From an uncultured bacterium (GTDB lineage: Bacteria > Verrucomicrobiota > Lentisphaeria > Victivallales > UBA1829), in NCBI GenBank assembly GCA_902802585.1, contig CADCMR010000013.1, forward strand, positions 1 to 64,000: a stretch of 64,000 bases of DNA, given 5' to 3'. Shown here one piece after another: positions 26,129-34,826 of this stretch. Both the position numbers and the translations under genes were made by a program. Numbering within the stretch: the first letter of the stretch is position 1; every line of letters begins with the position of its first letter. The notes under the pieces were generated by a model, which was given only the letters and a program-made list of their open reading frames with translations, had not been told where the DNA came from and did not search any database.

Positions 26129-26287
26129 ATGTCCAAGCATCCCAGTCTGAAGGCCGCCGGCCGTATCCGGAAACAGAGAAACGTCCTGAAGCGTTTCGAA
26201 CGCATCAACATCCTCAAGCAGGACGGCCGCTGGCAGGAAGGCCAGAAAGTTCTCAGCGCTCTTCCCAAGACCAAACCCGAAGAGTAA
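26129..26287 (+). CDS. Small basic protein of the Chlamydiae/Verrucomicrobia rRNA-associated type
   Basis: 52 residues, highly basic: opens MSKHPSLKAAGRIRKQRNVL, continues KRFERINILKQDGRW and ends KTKPEE. The pattern HPSL...RNVLKRFER is characteristic of a short protein found across Chlamydiae, Verrucomicrobia and Lentisphaerae and named for an association with ribosomes. The gene has its own TATAGT promoter, GGAG before the ATG and a terminator right after, so it is a strong, independently expressed unit. It is the best taxonomic marker in the window. The exact role (ribosomal or RNA-binding) is not established. Confidence 0.88.
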   Translation: MSKHPSLKAAGRIRKQRNVLKRFERINILKQDGRWQEGQKVLSALPKTKPEE

Positions 26288-26356
26288 GCCCGAAGCCGCC
26301 GCGCGCGGTTCGGCACCCCGCCTCCGGTCCGCCGGAATCCGCGGGTCTTGAGATGA

Positions 26357-26392
26357 GGGACGTCCCAGTCACGGTGCGTCCCCCTTTTTTTT
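26357..26392 (+). terminator. Intrinsic terminator
   Basis: GGGACG (26357-26362) pairs with CGTCCC (26377-26382), followed by CCTTTTTTTT. Ends the small basic protein transcript. Confidence 0.8.
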
Positions 26393-26426
26393 ACACTTGA
26401 AATCTTGAAATCGGAGATCACAAGCA

Positions 26427-28373
26427 ATGGCAAAAGGAACGGTCATTCAGAAAATCTTAGCGAACCATCTCGTGTCCGGCAGCGGCGTTCCGGGCGAACC
26501 CGCGGCGATCCGCATCGACCAGACGCTGACGCAGGATGCCACCGGAACGATGGCTTATCTGGAACTCGAGGCGATGGGGACCGGCAAGGTGAAAACCGAG
26601 CTGTCCGTGTCGTACGTCGACCACAACATGCTCCAGATGGGACCGGAAAACCCCAATGACCACCTCTATCTTCAGTCCGTCGCAGCCGCGCACGGCATCC
26701 GCTTCAGCCGTCCCGGCAACGGCATCTGCCACCAGGTCCATCTGGAGCGCTTCGGCGTGCCCGGCAAGACCCTGCTCGGATCCGACTCCCACACCCCGAC
26801 CGGCGGCGGCATCGGCATGATGGCAATCGGCGCGGGCGGTCTGGACGTCGCGCTCGCCATGGCGGGCAAGCCGTTCCGCCTCGCCTACCCGAAGATCATC
26901 GGCATCCGCCTCACCGGCAGCCTCCGCCCGTGGGTCGCCGCGAAGGACATCATCCTGAAGGTCCTGAGCATCCTCACGACGAAGGGCAACGTCGGCTGCA
27001 TGGTCGAATATTTCGGACCCGGCGTCGCCACGCTCTCCGTCCCCCAGCGCGCCACCGTCACGAACATGGGCGCCGAACTCGGCGTGACCACATCCGTCTT
27101 CCCGTCCGACGCAAGCACCCGCGCATTCCTCGAAGCGCAGGGACGCGGCTCCGTCTGGACCGAGCTTGTCGCCGACGCCGACGCCGAATACGACCGCGTG
27201 ATCGACATCGACCTCTCCATGCTCGAGCCCATGGCGGCATGCCCGTCCAGCCCGGACAACATCAAGACCGTCGCCGAGCTCTCCGGCATGAAGGTCAACC
27301 AGGTCATCATCGGCTCCTGCACGAACAGTTCCTACCGCGACCTCTCCATCGTCGCCGGAATGCTCAAGGGACGCAAGGTCCACCCGAACGTCTCCCTCGA
27401 CATCGCACCCGGCAGCCGCCAGGTCCTCGCCATGCTCGCCGCCGACGGCAAGCTCGCCGACATCGTCTCCGCCGGAGCCCGCATTCTCGAATGCGGCTGC
27501 GGTCCCTGCATCGGACAGGGCCAGAGCCCCGCCAATGGCACCGTCACGGTCCGCACGTTCAACCGCAATTTCCCCGGCCGTTCCGGCACGAAGGGCGATC
27601 AGTCCTACCTGGTCAGCCCGGAGACCGCCTGCGCCGCCGCCCTCACCGGCGAATTCACCTCTCCGCTCACGCTTGACTTCGCGTACCCCGTGTTCGAAGA
27701 TCCCGAATCCTTCACGGTCGACGATTCCATGATCCTGCCGCCCGCGGACGATCCCGCCTCCGTCGAGATCATCCGCAAGCCCACGATCGGCGCGCCGCCG
27801 AACTGCAAGCCGTTGCCGGAGAAGCTCGACGGCGTCGTGGTCATCAAGACCGGCGACAAGACCTCCACCGACGACATCATGCCCGCGGGCGCCTACCTCA
27901 AATACCGCAGCAACATCCCCGAGTACGCCAAGGCGGTCTTCGCCCAGACCAACGTCCCCGGCAAGCCCACCTTCGCTGAACGCGCCTCCGCCGTCCGCGA
28001 TTCAGGACGTCAGGCGGTCATCGTCGGACGCGACAGCTTCGGACAGGGCTCCAGCCGCGAACACGCCGCCATCTGCCCCATGTACCTCGGCGTGAAGGCG
28101 GTCATCGCCATCGCCATCGAACGCATCATCCGTGCCAACATGATCAACTTCGGCATCCTGCCGCTCACCTTCGCGAATCCCGCCGACTACGACCGGATCG
28201 ACCCGGAGGACGCCGTCGAGATCGCCGACCTCCGCAAGGCGGTGAAGGAAAGCTCCATAACGGCGACCGTGAAGAAGCCCGGCGGGGAATCGTTCCGGAT
28301 TCAGCTGAACCTGAACGTCTCCAACGAGGACCGCGTGATCCTGGCGGCGGGCGGACGCCTGAACGTCAAGTAA
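26427..28373 (+). CDS. Aconitate hydratase
   Basis: 648 residues, the short single-chain aconitase type. The [4Fe-4S] ligands are Cys298 (GSCTNSSYRD) and Cys358/Cys361 (ECGCGPC). SDSHTPTGGGIGM binds substrate in the N-terminal domains, and the swivelling C-terminal domain carries GQGSSREHAA. The enzyme interconverts citrate and isocitrate in the cytoplasm (TCA cycle). 3-Isopropylmalate and homoaconitate dehydratases are relatives, but they are usually split or shorter. The start ATG follows the previous terminator by about 35 bases; no other TCA gene is adjacent. Confidence 0.9.
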   Translation: MAKGTVIQKILANHLVSGSGVPGEPAAIRIDQTLTQDATGTMAYLELEAMGTGKVKTELSVSYVDHNMLQMGPENPNDHLYLQSVAAAHGIRFSRPGNGICHQVHLERFGVPGKTLLGSDSHTPTGGGIGMMAIGAGGLDVALAMAGKPFRLAYPKIIGIRLTGSLRPWVAAKDIILKVLSILTTKGNVGCMVEYFGPGVATLSVPQRATVTNMGAELGVTTSVFPSDASTRAFLEAQGRGSVWTELVADADAEYDRVIDIDLSMLEPMAACPSSPDNIKTVAELSGMKVNQVIIGSCTNSSYRDLSIVAGMLKGRKVHPNVSLDIAPGSRQVLAMLAADGKLADIVSAGARILECGCGPCIGQGQSPANGTVTVRTFNRNFPGRSGTKGDQSYLVSPETACAAALTGEFTSPLTLDFAYPVFEDPESFTVDDSMILPPADDPASVEIIRKPTIGAPPNCKPLPEKLDGVVVIKTGDKTSTDDIMPAGAYLKYRSNIPEYAKAVFAQTNVPGKPTFAERASAVRDSGRQAVIVGRDSFGQGSSREHAAICPMYLGVKAVIAIAIERIIRANMINFGILPLTFANPADYDRIDPEDAVEIADLRKAVKESSITATVKKPGGESFRIQLNLNVSNEDRVILAAGGRLNVK

Positions 28374-28512
28374 CGCGCAGACCGAAAAAGCAACCCACGC
28401 GTGCGGCGTCCGGCACACAACATCAAAACACGGACAAACCGGACGCCCGCGCGGCTCATAACTATCCACATGTTTTCCGGTCTCACAGACCGGGTTTTCC
28501 GAGGGTGCGGGA

Positions 28513-30435
28513 ATGAACGTCAAGAAAGACAAATTTGAACACTGGTCGGCGGAGGACTCCGCCACGCTTTACGGCATCAACGACTGGGGTGCCGGATACT
28601 TCCACGTCAACGAGAAGGGCGAGCTCACCATTTCGCCGAATCCGGACAAGGATGCTCCGGCGGTCAGCCTGCCCGACATCGTGCAGGGCATCCGGGAACG
28701 CGGCATGAACATGCCCGTGCTGATCCGCGTCAGCAACATCCTGGAATCCCGCATCAACCAGCTCCACGCGAGCTTCCGCAAGGCGATCGAACAGACCAAG
28801 TACAAGGGGCGGTACAAGGGCGTCTTCCCCATCAAGGTCAATCAGCAGCAGCAGGTCGTGCAGGACATCTCCCGCTACGGCAGGGAGTTCCACCACGGCC
28901 TCGAAGCCGGCAGCAAGGCGGAACTCATCGCCGCCCTCGGCACGCTCCACGACCCCGAGGCGTGCGTGGTCTGCAACGGCTACAAGGACGAGGAATTCGT
29001 CGATCTCGCCCTGTTCGCCTCCATGCTCGGATACCGGTGCATCCTCGTCATCGAAATGCCCAGCGAACTCGACGTGATCATTGAGCGCAGCCGCATGCTC
29101 AAGGTCAAACCCATGATCGGCGTCCGCATGAAGCTCTCCACGCGCGCGGGCGGCAAGTGGACCGAATCCGGCGGCGACCGCAGCGTGTTCGGCTTGAACA
29201 CCGCCCAGCTTATGGAGCTCGTCGACCAACTGAAGGAAGAGGAAATGCTCGACTGTCTCCGCCTCCTCCACTACCACATCGGCTCACAAATCCCGAACAT
29301 CCGCGACATCCGGTCCGGCGTTCAGGAGGCGAGCCGCGTCTACATCGGGCTCGTGCAGGAAGGCGCGCCGATGGGCTACCTCGACCTCGGCGGCGGACTC
29401 GCGGTCGACTACGACGGATCCCACACGAACTACCAGCACAGCCGGAACTACACCATCGACGAATACTGCGTCGACATCATCGAGACCGTCGGCGAACTGC
29501 TCACCGAGGCAAACGTCCCCCACCCGGACATCATCACCGAGTCCGGACGCGCCACCGTCGCGTACTCCTCCATCCTGCTCTTCAACATCCTCGACGTCGC
29601 CCGCTTCGACCCGGTCACCATCCCGGACAAGATCCCGGAGAACGCGCATGACCTCACGAAGGACCTGATGAACATCCTCTCGAACATCAACCAGAAGAAC
29701 TTGCAGGAGTTCTTCCACGACGCCATCTACAACCGCGACGAGCTGCGGCTGCTCTTCAAGAACGGTCGCATCTCCCTCCGCGAGCGCGCCCTCGTCGAAT
29801 CCGCCTTCTGGCACATCATGGCGGTCGCGAACAAGGAGGCGCAGAAGCTCGCCTACATCCCGGACGAATTCGAGGACCTCGACGCCCAGCTCGCCGACAT
29901 CTACTACGCCAACTTCAGCGTCTTCCAGTCCCTCCCCGACTCCTGGGCGATCCACCAGGTCTTCCCCATCGTCCCCATCCACCGCCTCAACGAACGCCCC
30001 ACGCGCAGCGGCATCCTGTCCGACATCACCTGCGACTGCGACGGCAAGGTGGACAAGTTCGTGGACCTGCATGACGAGCTCCACACGCTCCCGCTCCACG
30101 AGCTGAAGCCGGACGAGGAATACTACCTCGGCGTGTTCCTGGTCGGCGCGTACCAGGAGACGCTCGGCGACCTCCACAACCTGCTCGGCGACACCAACGT
30201 CGTCAGCATCACCATCTCCCCGGACGGGCATTTCGACATCGACAAGGAGATCGAGGGCGACTCCGTCGGCGACGTGCTGTCCTACGTCGAGTACGACGCC
30301 AAGGAGCTCATCACCTTCTTCCGCAGCGTCGCCGAACGCGCCGTCCGCAGGAAAATGATCACTCCCGCCCAGCGAAAGACCATCACGAACGCGTTCGAGG
30401 ACGGCATTCGCGGATACACTTATTTTGAACGTTAA
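28513..30435 (+). CDS. speA: Biosynthetic arginine decarboxylase (SpeA)
   Basis: 640 residues, full length for the SpeA family. The PLP-binding lysine is Lys108 in GVFPIKVNQQ; the PLP phosphate loop is YLDLGGGLAVDYDG; the C-terminal catalytic Cys segment is DITCDCDGKVD. It converts arginine to agmatine, the first step of putrescine synthesis. A carboxynorspermidine dehydrogenase gene follows after 27 bases, which places both in a spermidine-type pathway that does not need S-adenosylmethionine decarboxylase. GAGG precedes the ATG. Agmatine-to-putrescine enzymes are not in this window. Confidence 0.93.
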   Translation: MNVKKDKFEHWSAEDSATLYGINDWGAGYFHVNEKGELTISPNPDKDAPAVSLPDIVQGIRERGMNMPVLIRVSNILESRINQLHASFRKAIEQTKYKGRYKGVFPIKVNQQQQVVQDISRYGREFHHGLEAGSKAELIAALGTLHDPEACVVCNGYKDEEFVDLALFASMLGYRCILVIEMPSELDVIIERSRMLKVKPMIGVRMKLSTRAGGKWTESGGDRSVFGLNTAQLMELVDQLKEEEMLDCLRLLHYHIGSQIPNIRDIRSGVQEASRVYIGLVQEGAPMGYLDLGGGLAVDYDGSHTNYQHSRNYTIDEYCVDIIETVGELLTEANVPHPDIITESGRATVAYSSILLFNILDVARFDPVTIPDKIPENAHDLTKDLMNILSNINQKNLQEFFHDAIYNRDELRLLFKNGRISLRERALVESAFWHIMAVANKEAQKLAYIPDEFEDLDAQLADIYYANFSVFQSLPDSWAIHQVFPIVPIHRLNERPTRSGILSDITCDCDGKVDKFVDLHDELHTLPLHELKPDEEYYLGVFLVGAYQETLGDLHNLLGDTNVVSITISPDGHFDIDKEIEGDSVGDVLSYVEYDAKELITFFRSVAERAVRRKMITPAQRKTITNAFEDGIRGYTYFER

Positions 30436-30462
30436 GACACTTCACAGAAGGAGACCCACACC

Positions 30463-31644
30463 ATGTCAAGAGTCCTGATCATCGGAGCCGGCGGCGTCGC
30501 AACCGTCGCCGCGCACAAATGCGTCCAGGCGTCGGACGTCTTCACCGACATCATGATCGCCAGCCGCACAGAGTCCAGATGCAAGAAACTGGCCGCCGCC
30601 CTGAAGCGTCCCGTTCAGACCGCGCAGGTCGACGCCGACAACGTCCCGCAGCTCGTCGAGCTCATCAGGTCGTTCCGCCCGGACGTTGTCCTGAACCTCG
30701 CCCTGCCCTACCAGGATCTCCACATCATGGACGCCTGCCTCGAGACCGGCGTGGACTACGTCGACGCCGCCAACTACGAGCCGCCGGACGTCGCGCACTT
30801 CGAGTACAGCTGGCAGTGGGCGTACCGCGACCGTTTCCGCGAGAAGGGCATCACCGCGCTCCTCGGCAGCGGATTCGATCCCGGCGTCTCCAACGTCTAC
30901 ACCGCATGGGAAAAACAGTATTTCGACACCATCGACACGCTCGACATCATCGACTGCAACGCGGGCGACAACGGCCAGGCGTTCGCCACCAACTTCAACC
31001 CGGAGATCAACATCCGCGAGGTCACGGCGAAGGGCAAATACTACAAGGACGGTCAGTTCATCGAGACCGAGCCGCTTGAATTCTCCAAGATGTTCGACTT
31101 CCCCCACGGAATCGGTCCGAAGAAGATCTACCTCCTCTGGCACGAGGAACTCGAATCCCTCGCCCCGTACCTGAAGCCGTACGGTCTCAAGGAGGCGCGG
31201 TTCTGGATGACCTTCTCCGACAACTACATCAAGCACCTCGAAGTCCTTCAGGACGTCGGCATGACCCGCATCGACCCGGTCATGTACGAGGGGCACGAGA
31301 TCATCCCGCTCCAGTTCCTGAAGGCGCTCCTCCCCGATCCCGCCTCCCTCGGCCCGCTCACCAAGGGCAAGACCTGCATCGGCTGCCTTCTCCAGGGCTC
31401 CAAGGACGGAAAGCCCGTCAAGCGCTTCGTGTACAACGTCTGCGACCACGAGGAATCCTTCCGCGAGACCGGCGCGCAGGCGGTCTCCTACACCACCGGC
31501 GTCCCCGCCATGATCGGCGCGATGATGCTCGCCACCGGCACATGGAAGGGACCCGGCGTCTTCAACATGGAGGAATTCGATCCCGCCCCCTTCATGCGGA
31601 AGCTCAACGAGTACGGCCTCCCCTGGGAAGAGATCGTGTACTGA
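30463..31644 (+). CDS. Carboxynorspermidine dehydrogenase / saccharopine dehydrogenase family
   Basis: 393 residues. An N-terminal Rossmann fold opens RVLIIGAGGVATVAAHKCVQ. The active-site region contains LGSGFDPGVSNVYTAW and CNAGDNGQAFATNFNPEINI, typical of the carboxynorspermidine dehydrogenase branch of the saccharopine dehydrogenase family. The reaction condenses aspartate semialdehyde with putrescine (or diaminopropane) and reduces the imine to carboxyspermidine. Linkage to speA (27-base gap, AAGGAG ribosome site) supports this over lysine metabolism. The carboxylase partner NspC, which would finish the pathway, is not in the window. A terminator follows. Confidence 0.9.
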   Translation: MSRVLIIGAGGVATVAAHKCVQASDVFTDIMIASRTESRCKKLAAALKRPVQTAQVDADNVPQLVELIRSFRPDVVLNLALPYQDLHIMDACLETGVDYVDAANYEPPDVAHFEYSWQWAYRDRFREKGITALLGSGFDPGVSNVYTAWEKQYFDTIDTLDIIDCNAGDNGQAFATNFNPEINIREVTAKGKYYKDGQFIETEPLEFSKMFDFPHGIGPKKIYLLWHEELESLAPYLKPYGLKEARFWMTFSDNYIKHLEVLQDVGMTRIDPVMYEGHEIIPLQFLKALLPDPASLGPLTKGKTCIGCLLQGSKDGKPVKRFVYNVCDHEESFRETGAQAVSYTTGVPAMIGAMMLATGTWKGPGVFNMEEFDPAPFMRKLNEYGLPWEEIVY

Positions 31645-31656
31645 GTCATCAACACG

Positions 31657-31691
31657 GGGATGGTTTCCGACCGCGGAGCCATCCCTTTTTT
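31657..31691 (+). terminator. Intrinsic terminator of the polyamine operon
   Basis: GGGATGG (31657-31663) pairs with CCATCCC (31679-31685), followed by TTTTTT. Confidence 0.8.
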
Positions 31692-31705
31692 CTCCTGCCG
31701 CGACA

Positions 31706-31807
31706 ATGAAACGCAAAACGAAAATCCCGGAAAGCGTCTGGAACATCATCTGCACGGCGGCGATTCTCGCCGTCCTCGTCATCGCCGCGTTCGCATTCTT
31801 CAAATAA
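31706..31807 (+). CDS. 33-residue single-pass membrane peptide
   Basis: Opens MKRKTKIPESVWNIICTAAI and ends LAVLVIAAFAFFK: a basic N-terminus followed by one clean 20-residue membrane helix. It starts 15 bases after the polyamine terminator and ends eight bases before the sigma-factor ATG, so it would be the first gene of the sigma-kinase unit. No strong ribosome site is visible. Very short membrane proteins next to ECF sigma factors can act as sensors or anti-sigma helpers; that role is a guess. Confidence 0.45.
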   Translation: MKRKTKIPESVWNIICTAAILAVLVIAAFAFFK

Positions 31808-31815
31808 GCGTTCCC

Positions 31816-32469
31816 ATGTACACGACCAGAAAAACACTGCTGCAGAGAATGCAGGATTGCGATGAGATCTCCTGGGAGGAGTTCTACCGCATCTACTGGC
31901 CGCTGGTCCTCGACATCGGTCGGAAGCTCGGCATGTCGCAGGACAATTGCGCGGACCTCATGCAGGAGATCATGCTCGACCTGTTCAACGGCGAAACGCT
32001 GCTGCACTACGATCCCGCCAAGGGAAAGTTCCGGACCTTCTTCGGTGTGCTCGTCCGCCACAAGGCGGCGGAAATGCTCAAAAAAACCGCACGGTTCGCC
32101 AATGTTCCCTCTCAGAATTCCGTTGAATCCGGCGCTTCCGGCGCGTTCCCCGACGATCTCCCTGCATCGCTGGTCCGGGACGACCATGGCGAGAGCAACC
32201 CGTTCCAGATGCTGTTCGACGAGGAATACCGCAAGTGCCTTCTTTCCGCGGCGATGAACGAGCTCCGGAACACCATCGAGCCGAAGACCTACGCGATCTT
32301 CGAAATGGTCGTGCTCCAGGAGCGTCCGCAGAAAGAGGTCGCCCGCCACCTCGGGATCAACCGCGCCACCATCGACGTCTACTGCTCCCGCTGCCGCAAG
32401 ACGCTCCGGAGGATCGTTTCCGAAATCCGCCTCGAAAACCCCGATTTCAACCTCGATATCCCGCTATGA
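31816..32469 (+). CDS. ECF-like RNA polymerase sigma factor, kinase-linked
   Basis: 217 residues from the ATG at 31816. Sigma region 2 spans about 20-95 (WEEFYRIYWPLVLDIGRKLG; CADLMQEIMLDLF; GKFRTFFGVLVRHKAAEML). A variable linker (about 100-140) leads to region 4 (LQERPQKEVARHLGINRATI, about 175-205), with a helix-turn-helix. It is cytoplasmic and directs polymerase to a specific promoter set. The stop overlaps the kinase ATG (ATGA, 32466-32469), so the kinase is translationally coupled. Kinase-linked ECF groups are known from Planctomycetes and relatives, where phosphorylation is thought to control the sigma factor. Confidence 0.85.
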   Translation: MYTTRKTLLQRMQDCDEISWEEFYRIYWPLVLDIGRKLGMSQDNCADLMQEIMLDLFNGETLLHYDPAKGKFRTFFGVLVRHKAAEMLKKTARFANVPSQNSVESGASGAFPDDLPASLVRDDHGESNPFQMLFDEEYRKCLLSAAMNELRNTIEPKTYAIFEMVVLQERPQKEVARHLGINRATIDVYCSRCRKTLRRIVSEIRLENPDFNLDIPL

Positions 32470-34805
32470 ACCCCCAGACACCATTCGACTTCGAGAAAGA
32501 CGACAGCGTGGACGGCATGACCGTCATCGCGCCCATCGTCCGGGGCGGGCACGGGGACCTCTACCTCGTCTCCGGCGCGGAGGACGGACGGAAACATGTC
32601 CTGAAGCTGATCCGGAAGCCGGACAACGAAAGCGAGTTCACCGGGATCGAAAAATGCCGCGCGATCTCCTCGCACATCCCCGGACTGGTCTCCATCCTGA
32701 AGGTCGGCAGACTCGCCGACGGACGCGTCTGGTGCGTCATGCCGGCGGCGGACAACCTGGCGAAAGAGCCGGACTATGAACCGGACACGCTCGCGGCCCG
32801 CATCAGACGGGACGGCAGGATCCCGCCGGGCGAGGTACTGGAGCTCGCGAAACACATCCTGACGACCATCAAGGCGCTTCACGAGGCCGGGCTCGCCCAC
32901 TGCGACATCAAGCCCGACAATATCGTCTTCATCGGCGGTCAGGCGATGCTGACCGACTACAGCCTGCTTTCCGACACGCTGAACCATCTCGTCGACGCTC
33001 CGTTCGGAACACCGGGCTTCGTTCCGCCGGAAATGCAGGACGATTCCGCTCAATATGAACCCCGCGCCAGCGACCTTTACGCCGTCGGAAAGCTTATTTA
33101 CACCGCCTGGTCCGGGACAGACGCGCTCCTCTTCCCGTCCGTTTCCAGGGAGATCCCGCTCACGGAAATCGGGATCATGCTGCCGATCTACATGAAAGCA
33201 TGCAGCAATTACCCGAACCGGCGGTTCCAGGACGCCGATGAATTCATCGCCTCCATCTCGGACGCGCAGGCACGGCTTCGCAGCAGGACGCTGGCGTGGG
33301 GACGGAAGGCGTTCCGGGAATACAGATGGATCCTCCCCTCGATCATCCTCGTTCTCTGCGTGACGGCGCTTCTCCTGTTCCTCCGCCCCGGCGGCCGGGT
33401 CAAAAGCGACCCGCTCGTCGTAACGACCCCATGGGACGTCATGGAGCCGGACGACGGCACGGTCAGCCTGCGCGAGGCGCTCGCCTTCGCGCAAACGCCC
33501 GGCGGTCTCCGCAAGATCAGCTTCAACATGCCGGACAGCGACTCCGTCCAACTGACCGACCCCGCGCTGATCAAACGCAACATGCGGTTCGCCACGACGA
33601 ACGAAAAGAGCGGCAACCCCGTGGACATCGTGCTGGACAGCCTCATCATCTCAAACCGGCGGATTGCGACGCCCGAAGAGGATATCGCGGACGGCGGCGG
33701 CGCGGTGCTTCATGCGAACACCGGACGGTTCATCGTCAGGAAAGGCGTGTTCTCCGGAAACGCCGACGAGGGAGCCGGCGGCACGGGCGGCGCCTTCCGG
33801 ATGGTCGACTGCTTCCTGTCCATAGACAGCGCGGTCTTCCAGAACAACGCCGCGTTCAGCGCCGGCGGCGCGCTGAACCTCGAACGCACCCGCGCACTCA
33901 TCCAAAACACGCAATTCAGTGGGAACCGCGTCAACGGATTCGGCGGCGCGCTCGACCTCTCCGGTTGCCCTGAGGTCCGCATCATTGATTCCTGCTTTGA
34001 ATTCAACAGGACCGGAGACAACGATTATTACGGTTGGTGCGGCGGCGCAATCCAGCTCGAGGGCGGCAACCTGATCCTCGAAGTCTCCGAGGGGCTCACG
34101 ATTATAAACGAGGGCAACGAATCCGGACACGGCGGTTTCCTCACGCTCGCCATGTACGACAAAACGCTCCCGAAATGCTCCGGCGCCGAGTTCCGTATCA
34201 ACGGCGCCATGATCATCGGCGACGGCGACGGCAGGGACTCCATCGCCACCAGCGTCAGGACGGGTCCCGAATACACGGACGCCCCCCGCCCCGTGCAGGA
34301 CATCAGTTCGTACAACATCTTCATCCGCAAGACGGGAAAAGGCATCCTGTCGATCAACGCACCCGTCAGCGATTACGACGGGCAGTGGTTCCTTGAGGAA
34401 GGCGCCCTTGTCTTCACCTACGACAAGGGCGGCGACCTCGACGGCGCGATCACGATCTCTGGCGGACAGATGGTCCTTGACGATCCGCACAAGTTCAAGA
34501 CGCTGACCTTCCGCCCCGAAAAACCAAACGAAAGACCGTTTATCGTCAATCTTTTCAACCTCACCGGCGGAACATTCTACATTGACGCCTCCAAAGCCGC
34601 GGACGGCACCTATCTGCTCGCCGACGGCGTGGACAGTTTCAGCAGGACATTCACGCTCCGGAATGTCGATGCGTCCGGCGAATCGTCCGTTGCGCTGTCC
34701 GTCGGGCAGGCCGTGACCGTCGGCGGAGCAAGTTACACGCTGTCCATGAAATACGGCACGCTGAGCCTGACCAAAACATCAGCTGGGAAAACCGCCAACC
34801 GCTGA
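32466..34805 (+). CDS. Transmembrane Ser/Thr protein kinase with extracytoplasmic Pmp-like beta-helix
   Basis: 779 residues. Kinase domain 18-275: Gly-rich loop IVRGGHGDLYLV, Lys47, HCDIKPDN (145-152) with catalytic Asp147, and GTPGFVPPEM. The usual DFG is DYS (164-166); the metal-binding Asp is kept. One membrane helix (about 287-306) leads to an outside region that opens with GTVSLREALAFA and folds as a right-handed beta-helix. It contains GGA-type repeats resembling chlamydial polymorphic membrane proteins (FSGNADEGAGGTGGAF; FQNNAAFSAGGAL; FSGNRVNGFGGAL). The outer part probably senses, the kinase signals, and the coupled sigma factor is the likely target. The 16S-tail array begins 21 bases after the stop. 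Confidence 0.85.
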   Translation: MNPQTPFDFEKDDSVDGMTVIAPIVRGGHGDLYLVSGAEDGRKHVLKLIRKPDNESEFTGIEKCRAISSHIPGLVSILKVGRLADGRVWCVMPAADNLAKEPDYEPDTLAARIRRDGRIPPGEVLELAKHILTTIKALHEAGLAHCDIKPDNIVFIGGQAMLTDYSLLSDTLNHLVDAPFGTPGFVPPEMQDDSAQYEPRASDLYAVGKLIYTAWSGTDALLFPSVSREIPLTEIGIMLPIYMKACSNYPNRRFQDADEFIASISDAQARLRSRTLAWGRKAFREYRWILPSIILVLCVTALLLFLRPGGRVKSDPLVVTTPWDVMEPDDGTVSLREALAFAQTPGGLRKISFNMPDSDSVQLTDPALIKRNMRFATTNEKSGNPVDIVLDSLIISNRRIATPEEDIADGGGAVLHANTGRFIVRKGVFSGNADEGAGGTGGAFRMVDCFLSIDSAVFQNNAAFSAGGALNLERTRALIQNTQFSGNRVNGFGGALDLSGCPEVRIIDSCFEFNRTGDNDYYGWCGGAIQLEGGNLILEVSEGLTIINEGNESGHGGFLTLAMYDKTLPKCSGAEFRINGAMIIGDGDGRDSIATSVRTGPEYTDAPRPVQDISSYNIFIRKTGKGILSINAPVSDYDGQWFLEEGALVFTYDKGGDLDGAITISGGQMVLDDPHKFKTLTFRPEKPNERPFIVNLFNLTGGTFYIDASKAADGTYLLADGVDSFSRTFTLRNVDASGESSVALSVGQAVTVGGASYTLSMKYGTLSLTKTSAGKTANR

Positions 34806-34826
34806 CAGAAGCCCGGCGTTTTTCCG

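Noticed and set aside
30466-32349. 627-residue minus-strand open frame
   Set aside because: Antisense of the carboxynorspermidine dehydrogenase and sigma genes; no ribosome site and no domain.
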